Shown here piece after piece: positions 29,941-37,073 of a DNA stretch of 37,073 nt; the first letter of the stretch is position 1; each line of letters begins with the position of its first letter. The notes under the pieces are model-generated. The model had not been told where the DNA came from, made no database searches, and saw only the letters and a program-made list of their open reading frames with translations. The DNA lies in NCBI GenBank assembly GCA_947626125.1, contig CANQRA010000007.1, forward strand, positions 1 through 37,073, given 5' to 3'. This DNA is from an uncultured Bacilli bacterium. GTDB lineage: Bacteria > Bacillota_I > Bacilli_A > RF39 > UBA660. A program made the position numbers and the translations under genes.

Positions 29941-30588
29941 CTATATTTTTTTCTTTTCCAAAACCACTTTTTGATATACTTTACACTTTTTCTGAAAAGG
30001 ACAATTTAAACAATCAGGATTTTTACTTTTACAAATATATCTGCCAAATAAAACTAACTGATGATGTAGTCTTGACCACTTATCTTTAGGAAACTTTTTC
30101 ATAAGTTTCTTCTCAATCGTTAAGACATCATCGCCCTCTTTGGCTAAACCTAGGCGCACAGATACTCTTGCCACATGGGTATCCACCGCGATTGCGGGAA
30201 CATTAAATAAATTAGAAAGTACTACATTCGTTGTTTTTCTTCCTACTCCCGGTAAGCTTTCTAAAAATTCACGGTCATTCGGAACTTTACCATCACATTC
30301 CTCAATTAATATATTTGCAATATTTTTTAGATACTCTGCCTTTCTTGTATAAGTCCCCACTGATTTTATAATACTTTCTAATTTTTTATTATTCATGGTG
30401 GCTATCTCATTTAAATTATATTTAAATAATTCTTTGGTAACCATATTAACTCTTTTATCTGTACATTGAGCAGATAAAACCGTAGCCATTAAAAGCTCAT
30501 AGTCTTTTTCATAATTTAGCTCACACTTAGGATTACTAAATAGTATATCTAAATTTTTTATTATTTCTTCTTTACTTATCATATTCAT
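29941..30588 (-). CDS. nth: Endonuclease III
   Basis: HhH motif LPGVGRKTTNVVLSNLFNVPAIAVDTHVARVSVRLGL and C-X6-C-X2-C-X5-C Fe-S motif (CKSKNPDCLNCPFQKKC). Confidence 0.96.
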   Translation of the reverse strand: MNMISKEEIIKNLDILFSNPKCELNYEKDYELLMATVLSAQCTDKRVNMVTKELFKYNLNEIATMNNKKLESIIKSVGTYTRKAEYLKNIANILIEECDGKVPNDREFLESLPGVGRKTTNVVLSNLFNVPAIAVDTHVARVSVRLGLAKEGDDVLTIEKKLMKKFPKDKWSRLHHQLVLFGRYICKSKNPDCLNCPFQKKCKVYQKVVLEKKKI

Positions 30589-31210
30589 CTAACCAATTAT
30601 AATCAAAAATGTTGGTATCCTCTACTTTTTTATTTTCATAAGGTTTCTTTAACCCATTTTCCACATCTTCTCTTGTTTTATATCCCTTTTTACTCCATTC
30701 ATATAAAACGGTATCAATATATCTAATATTAACGGCCCCATTATAAATAGCTTCTTCTAAAGCTCTTAATATTAAACTTTCATCATACATTTTTTCAACC
30801 CAAGCTTTAATAAATTCTACTTCAACTCCCGCGAGAGGTCTTTTAAATTCATTTTCAAATTTAGTAAAAATATCTTCTTTCATATTTTTACTATTATCTT
30901 TTTTAATGTTGGCACTAAGTTCATTATAGAAACCTTCTAAACTAATGCGGTCATATCTTTTCCCTGAATCATTTTTTTCACTTATTAAACTAATTAATTT
31001 TTTACTAATTAAACTATTAAAAGCAAATAAGATATCATTAACTTCAATTTTTAACTTTTGACTAATAATATCTAAATCAAAAATAGGGTCATCAACATTT
31101 TCAAAATAAAGCAATAATAAAAATTCCACTAAAGAAAGTTTTAATAGATAAGCTTCTCTAATAAAATTAGCATCAACGACATATTTTTTATTATTGCCCA
31201 TATTTACCAT
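30572..31210 (-). CDS. dnaD: DnaD-like replication protein
   Basis: C-terminal DnaD-type domain (FENEFKRPLAGVEVEFIKAWVEKMYDESLILRALEEAIYNGAVNIRYIDTVLYEWSKKGYKTREDVE); dnaD-nth order as in Bacillus. Confidence 0.9.
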   Translation of the reverse strand: MVNMGNNKKYVVDANFIREAYLLKLSLVEFLLLLYFENVDDPIFDLDIISQKLKIEVNDILFAFNSLISKKLISLISEKNDSGKRYDRISLEGFYNELSANIKKDNSKNMKEDIFTKFENEFKRPLAGVEVEFIKAWVEKMYDESLILRALEEAIYNGAVNIRYIDTVLYEWSKKGYKTREDVENGLKKPYENKKVEDTNIFDYNWLDEYDK

Positions 31211-31213
31211 CCT

Positions 31214-32290
31214 TTATCTATAATTCATTATATATTTTTTTAATTCTTTATTGTTGTTATTTAATCTTTTATCTAAAATTAAATCTACTAATAAATTTTT
31301 AACCCCTTTTAATTCATTAATCGGTATGTTTAATATTTCCATAATCTCGTCATTACTTATTTGTAAATCTTTCATACTTTGAATTGGTAATTCTTTCATC
31401 ATTTTATTAATATCTTTTTTATTAACTTGCAAAATTTCGCCAGCGACTAAAGAGTTATAAAGACCATAAGTATATAATGTCTTATAATTAATTATGCCAC
31501 CTTTAATAATCTTTCTAATGTTTATTATATTTCGCTTTTCTTGCTTTGTAAATGCATAATCTTTACTTAACTCTAATTGAGCCCACATCCCCGAAATATC
31601 ATTAACATAATTTATTTCTTTAAAACTGATGCCTAAAATATCTAATATTTTACATTCTTTTAATAAATTTAAGCCTTTTAAATAATTTTTATCTAATAAT
31701 ATTTTGGTTATTTCTTCTTTTATTCTAATATCGGATAAAGTTTTAACTAAAGTATAATTGTTTTGAATTTCTTTATATAAATCATCATCTAATTTAAAAT
31801 TAAGGATACTAGCAAATCTAATGGCCCGCATAATTCTTAAAGGGTCTTCTTTTAATCTTTCCCTTATATTGCCATTCATTTTAATTAAGTGATTATTTAA
31901 GTCATTAACTCCCCCGACTAAATCAATTACTTTTTCTTCTTTAGTCATACAAATAGAATTAATGGTAAAATCTCTTCTTTTAATATCTTCTTCTAAATCA
32001 TTAATATAAATAACCTCGACGGGTTTTCTTCCTTCATATTTTAATTCTTTTCTAAAAGTAGTTATATCAATATTATAATTTTTGATTTTTAAATTAAACC
32101 CACCATAATCATTGGCGTTCTTATTAAAAGGAAATAACTTATATAAATCCTTAGGTAAAGCATTAGTACATATATCGACATCTAGGGCATTATTTCCTAG
32201 TAAATAATCTCTTACAAAGCCACCAACTAAGTAAGCTTCATAACCAGCATTCTCAATTGTACTTAAAACTTTTTTAATAATCGTATTCAT
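31214..32290 (-). CDS. cca: CCA tRNA nucleotidyltransferase / poly(A) polymerase family
   Basis: AYLVGGFVRDYLLGNNALDVDICTNALPKDL...RRDFTINSICM. Confidence 0.95.
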   Translation of the reverse strand: MNTIIKKVLSTIENAGYEAYLVGGFVRDYLLGNNALDVDICTNALPKDLYKLFPFNKNANDYGGFNLKIKNYNIDITTFRKELKYEGRKPVEVIYINDLEEDIKRRDFTINSICMTKEEKVIDLVGGVNDLNNHLIKMNGNIRERLKEDPLRIMRAIRFASILNFKLDDDLYKEIQNNYTLVKTLSDIRIKEEITKILLDKNYLKGLNLLKECKILDILGISFKEINYVNDISGMWAQLELSKDYAFTKQEKRNIINIRKIIKGGIINYKTLYTYGLYNSLVAGEILQVNKKDINKMMKELPIQSMKDLQISNDEIMEILNIPINELKGVKNLLVDLILDKRLNNNNKELKKYIMNYR

Positions 32291-32299
32291 ATGTCTCCT

Positions 32300-33118
32300 T
32301 TATTTTTGACAATGTTCACAAAAATAAGTACTTCTTCCGCCAACTTTAATTCTTTTAATTACATTACCACATATAGGACAAGGCATGCCCTCTTTTTTAT
32401 GAACTTTTAAATAATCCTGGTAATGGCCTGTGACACCTAAGCTCGATGTATAACTTCGAATGGTTGTTCCTCCTAAAGATATGGCTTTTAAAATTATTTT
32501 CTTTCCTTCTTTTATAATTCTTGCACATTCATCTTTGCTTAAAGAACCTGCCTTTCTTAAAGGATTAATGGCAGAGGCAAATAATACTTCATCAGCATAG
32601 ATATTCCCTAACCCACTTATATTCTCTTGATTAAGTAAAGCTTCTTTAATGGGCATTTTTTTGTCTTGCAGTTTTTCTAATAAGTAAGAACTAGTTAATT
32701 CTTCATCAATGATTTCTTTCCCTTGTTTTTGGATTTCTTCGGTCTTTTCCAAAGCTTCTTTTTTAATTAACTTCATTCTTCCAAATTTTCTGGTATCATG
32801 ATATCTTAAATCAGTTCCATCGGCAAAACTAATCACAATATGTTCATGTTTAGCTATTTCTTCTTTACTATCTTTAATAAAATATTTGCCTTCCATTCTT
32901 AGATGACTTAATAAATAATGCTCTTTTAAAGCAAAAATTAACCATTTTCCTCTTCTTAATATATCTTCAAATTCATTATTAATTAATATGTTTTTAAATT
33001 CTTTTTTATCACTTTCTATGATTTTATCATAAATAATTTTAACATCAATTATTTTCTTATTTAAGATTCTTTTCTTTAAAGTATTTCTAACTGTTTCTAC
33101 TTCCGCAATCTCTGGCAT
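32300..33118 (-). CDS. mutM: Formamidopyrimidine-DNA glycosylase
   Basis: MPEIAEVETVRNTL N-terminus (catalytic P/E retained), C-terminal zinc finger CPICGNVIKRIKVGGRSTYFCEHCQ. Confidence 0.96.
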   Translation of the reverse strand: MPEIAEVETVRNTLKKRILNKKIIDVKIIYDKIIESDKKEFKNILINNEFEDILRRGKWLIFALKEHYLLSHLRMEGKYFIKDSKEEIAKHEHIVISFADGTDLRYHDTRKFGRMKLIKKEALEKTEEIQKQGKEIIDEELTSSYLLEKLQDKKMPIKEALLNQENISGLGNIYADEVLFASAINPLRKAGSLSKDECARIIKEGKKIILKAISLGGTTIRSYTSSLGVTGHYQDYLKVHKKEGMPCPICGNVIKRIKVGGRSTYFCEHCQK

Positions 33119-33132
33119 CTAATCACTCTTTC

Positions 33133-35697
33133 TTATTTGGCATCATACCAATTAACACCCATATTAATATCGATTTTAAGAGGTACAGATAAACTGACGA
33201 TTCCCTCCATTACTTCATGTAAAATTTCTTTTAATTTATCTACTTCCGTTAATTTAGCATCAATAATAATTTCATCATGGACTTGTAAAATCATTTTGCT
33301 TTCTAAATTATTTTCTTTCATCCTTCGGTAAACTTCATTCATTGCCATTTTCATAATATCAGCACTTGTACCTTGAATGGGTGTATTTAAAGCCATTCTC
33401 TCCCCCATAGTTCTTACTTGATAATTAGGGTCTTTTAACTCATTAATTTTTCTAATGCGGCCAAATAAAGTTTTAACTTCTCCTGTTTGATAGGCAGAAG
33501 CAATAATATTATCCATATAATTTTTAACTCCCGGATATAATTCATAATATTTCGCAATAAAACTACTCGCTTCTTTTCTGGAAATATTTAAATTTTCCCC
33601 TAAGCCAAAACCACTTATACCATAAACAATGCCAAAAATCACAGCTTTTGCCATACTTCGCATCTGTTTCGTTACTTCGCTTTCTTTAATCCCATGAATA
33701 TCTGCGGCCACTTTAGTATGAATATCTTCATCATTAACAAAAGCCTCAATTAATTCTTTGGAACCAGAAATATGGGCTAAAATTCTGAGTTCTATTTGGG
33801 AATAATCAGCACTTAAAATAACATCATTCGTTGGAATAAAAGCCAGTCTGATTTTTTTACCATACTCTTCTCTTGCCGGAATATTTTGTAAATTTGGTTC
33901 CATCGAAGAAAGACGACCAGTCCTTGTTAAAGTTTGATTGAAAATAGTATGAATTTTTCCATCACTTAAAACAAATTCTTGCAGGCCATCAATATAAGTA
34001 CTAAGTAATTTTGTTAAATTTCGATACTCTAAAACTTTTTCAATGATGGGATGCCGGTCAATATATTTTTGTAAGGTTTTAACATCCGTCTTATATCCCC
34101 TTATATTTTTTTTGCTTTTTCCAATGGCTAATTTATCAAATAACACTTTACCTAACTGCATAGGGCTAGCAATGTTAAACTCTTCCCCACTCATCGCATA
34201 TATTTCTTTGGATATCTCATCAATTTTAGCTACAATCTCTTTTTTCATTTCTAAGATTGGTTTATTATCGAAAGCAAACCCCGCGATTTCCATATCTGCC
34301 AAAACATATATTAAAGGCATTTCAATTTCCTTAAAAATACTATCTTGCCCATCTTCCTTTATGGCATCTTCAAAATTCTCATAATAATTATATATAAATT
34401 TACTCTTTAAAGTTATAACATTTTCTTTATCTAAAAAATCTTTCTTTTTAAATTCTTCATAACTTATACATTCTTCATGAAAGAAATTCATAAGCTTAGC
34501 AATATCTTCACTCGATTCATTTTCTTCTAAGTAAGAAGCAATCATTAAATCAAAAGCACAAGGAATATAAGTATTTAAAACAACTAGACTTTTCTTCAAA
34601 TCATAAGTAATAACTTCTTTATCTTTAAGTAAATTAATTACATCTTTTACTAATTCTTCTTTTATATAATAAGTATTATTTTTATCCGTAATACTCATCC
34701 CAATTATTTTTCCTTTATGATAATTTATATCATCAACTTCTAAATAAAAAGCTACTTTATTATCTAGGATAATATCAGCAATACTTTGAACATCATCAAT
34801 CGTTGTGTATAAATTTTCTTTTTTTTCACTCTTTGGTAAAATGATATTTTTAAGTAAGGAATAAAACTCTAATTCTTCATAGATTTCCTTTAATTTCATG
34901 ACATCAGCTTTTTTATAAACGAAATCTTCAAAATTAATATCAATAGGTACATCTCTATAAATAGTAGCAATTTCATAACTCATATAAGCATTATCTTTAT
35001 CTTGAATTAATTTTTCTTGAGTTTTACCTTTTATATTATTGATATTTTCATAAATCCCATCTAAGGTTTTATATTCTTGTAATAATTTTAATGCAGTTTT
35101 TTCCCCAATTCCTTTTACTCCCGGGATATTATCAGAAGCATCACCCATTAATGCTTTTAAATCAATTATATTAATGGGTTTAATCCCGTATTCTTTCATA
35201 AATGATTCTTCGTTATAACGAGCAAAACCTTTTTGTTTTAATAATTTAATCTCGGTTTCAAAACTAATTAATTGTAGTAAATCTTTATCACTAGAAACTA
35301 TCAAAGAATAAAACTCTTCATCTTCTTCCGCTTTTTTTACTAAGGAACCAATGATATCATCAGCTTCATAAGGTTCTTTTTCAATATAAGATATTCCCAT
35401 CGCATCTAATATTTTTCTTGCGATTGGCATTTGTAATTTTAATTCATCAGGTGTCGCACTTCTTCCCTCTTTATAAAAGGCATATTTCTCTTTTCGAAAA
35501 TTTTTCCCTATATCAAAGGCCACGACCATATGAGTAGGTTCTTCTTCAACTATAATTTTGTTAATCATTCCTACAAAACCATATAAGGCATTAGTAGGAA
35601 ATCCTTTACTATTTCGCATTATACTACCTGTATAAGCAGTCGCATAATAAGAACGAAATAATAAATTATTACCATCAACAAGTACTACTTTTTTCAT
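33133..35697 (-). CDS. polA: DNA polymerase I
   Basis: 5'-3' exonuclease and family A polymerase motifs (DYSQIELRILAHISG, KAVIFGIVYGISGFGL, QVHDEIIIDA); RBS AGGTGA supports ATG at 35697. Confidence 0.97.
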   Translation of the reverse strand: MKKVVLVDGNNLLFRSYYATAYTGSIMRNSKGFPTNALYGFVGMINKIIVEEEPTHMVVAFDIGKNFRKEKYAFYKEGRSATPDELKLQMPIARKILDAMGISYIEKEPYEADDIIGSLVKKAEEDEEFYSLIVSSDKDLLQLISFETEIKLLKQKGFARYNEESFMKEYGIKPINIIDLKALMGDASDNIPGVKGIGEKTALKLLQEYKTLDGIYENINNIKGKTQEKLIQDKDNAYMSYEIATIYRDVPIDINFEDFVYKKADVMKLKEIYEELEFYSLLKNIILPKSEKKENLYTTIDDVQSIADIILDNKVAFYLEVDDINYHKGKIIGMSITDKNNTYYIKEELVKDVINLLKDKEVITYDLKKSLVVLNTYIPCAFDLMIASYLEENESSEDIAKLMNFFHEECISYEEFKKKDFLDKENVITLKSKFIYNYYENFEDAIKEDGQDSIFKEIEMPLIYVLADMEIAGFAFDNKPILEMKKEIVAKIDEISKEIYAMSGEEFNIASPMQLGKVLFDKLAIGKSKKNIRGYKTDVKTLQKYIDRHPIIEKVLEYRNLTKLLSTYIDGLQEFVLSDGKIHTIFNQTLTRTGRLSSMEPNLQNIPAREEYGKKIRLAFIPTNDVILSADYSQIELRILAHISGSKELIEAFVNDEDIHTKVAADIHGIKESEVTKQMRSMAKAVIFGIVYGISGFGLGENLNISRKEASSFIAKYYELYPGVKNYMDNIIASAYQTGEVKTLFGRIRKINELKDPNYQVRTMGERMALNTPIQGTSADIMKMAMNEVYRRMKENNLESKMILQVHDEIIIDAKLTEVDKLKEILHEVMEGIVSLSVPLKIDINMGVNWYDAK

Positions 35698-35798
35698 ATT
35701 TTCACCTACTAATATAATTATAACTAAAATAAGAATCATTTTAAAGTTATTTTTCTATTTTTCCAAAAATAATTTAACTAAAACAAAAAAAGAAATAA

Positions 35799-36080
35799 TT
35801 ATAATTCTTCTTGAATTTTAATTACTTCTTCTTCAGTTATTTCTTCTATTTCAGCAATATCTTTGATGCTCATTCCTCTTTCCAATAACTTTTTGATTGT
35901 TGATATTTGTTTTAGGCCTTTCTCAATGCCTATTTTTTCTCTATTCTCTAATTCTTGTTGATATGCTTTTTCAAGAGACCATTCTTGCTCTAATTGCATT
36001 AAAATTTTCTCATCTTCGCTCATCTTTAATACTTTATCTCCTATCTTTTTTAATATCCTATTTTTTCTTCCTACACTCAA
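35799..36080 (-). pseudogene. Orphan Rpn-family C-terminal tail, copy 3 (divergent C-terminus)
   Basis: GRKNRILKKIGDKVLKMSEDEKILMQLEQEWSLEKAYQQELENREKIGIEKGLKQ nearly identical to copy 2, then different end ISTIKKLLERGMSIKDIAEIEEITEEEVIKIQEEL; no nuclease domain. Confidence 0.75.
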
Positions 36081-36166
36081 TTATTGTTAAAGTCAATATA
36101 AAAGTGTCATTTTAGGTCCTTATAATTATGTAGTTTTTTCTACATTTTTATAGTACCATTAACAAC

Positions 36167-36522
36167 AATTATTTAAGACCTTCGGTAGATAGGAATCTTA
36201 ATAGTTTTTTCTTATTCCATCTTATCTTTAATATCTTGGATTTCTTTTTTGGTTAATTTGGTTATTGTAGATATATCTTCTATTTTCATACCAAACTTAA
36301 TTAACTCTTTCACAGTATTGATTTTTTCTTGATGAATGCCTTCCTCAATGCTTTGTTTTAGGCCTTTCTCAATGCCTATTTTTTCTCTATTCTCTAGTTC
36401 TTGTTGATAAGCTTTTTCAAGAGACCATTCTTGTTCTAATTGCATTAAAATTTTCTCATCTTCGCTCATCTTTAATACTTTATCTCCTATCTTTTTTAAT
36501 ATCCTATTTTTTCTTCCTACAC
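36167..36522. repeat. Tandem-duplicated unit (3' flank plus Rpn tail)
   Basis: Starts at aattatttaagaccttc (36167) and ends at ...cttcctacac (36522), where the next copy of aattatttaagaccttc begins at 36523. Confidence 0.7.
36212..36469 (-). pseudogene. Orphan Rpn-family C-terminal tail, copy 2
   Basis: MSEDEKILMQLEQEW...GIHQEKINTVKELIKFGMKIEDISTITKLTKKEIQDIKDKME; end nearly identical to copy 1; no N-terminal domain in frame. Confidence 0.75.
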
Positions 36523-36570
36523 AATTATTTAAGACCTTCAGTAGATATGAATCTTAATAGTTTCTTTTTC

Positions 36571-37073
36571 TTATTCCATCTTATCTTTAATATCTTGGAT
36601 TTCTTTTTCGGTTAATTTGGTTATTGTAGATATATCTTCTATTTTCATGCCAAACTTAATTAACTCTTTCACAGTATTGATTTTGTTTTGATGAATGCCT
36701 TGTTTTTGACCTTCCTCAATGCCTTGTTTTAGACCTTCCTCAATGCCTTCTTTTCGGCCTTCTTCAATGCCTTCTTTCCGGCCTTTCTCGATGCCTTGTT
36801 TTAGACCTTTTTTAATGCCTTTAGTAATGCCTAGATTTTCTCTATTCTCTAGTTCTTTTTGATAAGCATTTTCATTAGCCAATTCTTGTTCTAATCGCAT
36901 TAGTTTTATCTCATCATCATTCATCTCTAATACCTTATCTCCTATCTTTTTTAATATCCTATTTTTCTTTCCCAATTCAATTATTTCTTCTTTATTAGCT
37001 CCAAGCATTGTTAATTCTTGATGTGTGGAATCTCCTTCAATATTCTTATCATACCATGTATTTTTATAGCCTT
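36571..37073 (-). CDS. Rpn-family recombination-promoting nuclease/putative transposase (PD-(D/E)XK), C-terminal part; runs off window
   Basis: Reading frame stays open upstream of the listed ATG to the window edge (GYKNTWYDKNIEGDSTHQELTMLGANKEEIIELGKKNRILKK...), with the G-[IL]-x-x-G-rich tail typical of this family. Confidence 0.7.
   Translation of the reverse strand, partial: GYKNTWYDKNIEGDSTHQELTMLGANKEEIIELGKKNRILKKIGDKVLEMNDDEIKLMRLEQELANENAYQKELENRENLGITKGIKKGLKQGIEKGRKEGIEEGRKEGIEEGLKQGIEEGQKQGIHQNKINTVKELIKFGMKIEDISTITKLTEKEIQDIKDKME
36691..36840 (-). repeat. Intragenic ~24-bp tandem repeats encoding GIEEGRKE/GLKQGIEK-type units
   Basis: Repeated (a)atgcctt(g/c)tttt(a/c)g(a/g)cct(t/c)... 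units encoding GITKGIKKGLKQGIEKGRKEGIEEGRKEGIEEGLKQGIEEGQKQGIHQ. Confidence 0.85.

Noticed and set aside
1-37073. CRISPR arrays, retrons, insertion sequences with terminal repeats
   Set aside because: No regularly spaced repeat-spacer arrays, reverse transcriptase or DDE transposase ORFs were seen.

Overview
This is an AT-rich, standard-code, low-GC Firmicutes-like chromosomal window. Most genes are on the minus strand and belong to core housekeeping: scpA/scpB, rpsD, dgt-like, rpoB/rpoC with a neighbouring RsmC-like methyltransferase, hup, spoIVA, nth, dnaD, cca, mutM and polA. Two tRNAs are visible (Leu-CAA on minus, Met-CAU on plus). Accessory parts: (i) a cluster of three exported thioredoxin-fold proteins plus an exported cyclophilin-type PPIase; (ii) a plus-strand islet of mostly unknown genes downstream of tRNA-Met, including a truncated C39-like peptidase; (iii) a ~1026-aa membrane-anchored Ig-like surface protein with a duplicated C-terminal domain, divergent from a small XRE-type regulator; (iv) a full or partial Rpn-family (PD-(D/E)XK) gene running off the right edge, followed by tandem orphan copies of its C-terminal tail. 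The strongest leads are the Rpn-tail cassette array (35.8-37.07 kb), the paired palindromic operators over a perfect -35 box between the XRE gene and the surface-protein gene (17.18-17.25 kb), and a structured rpsD leader (5.97-6.15 kb). All calls come from reading the sequence; no database search was run.
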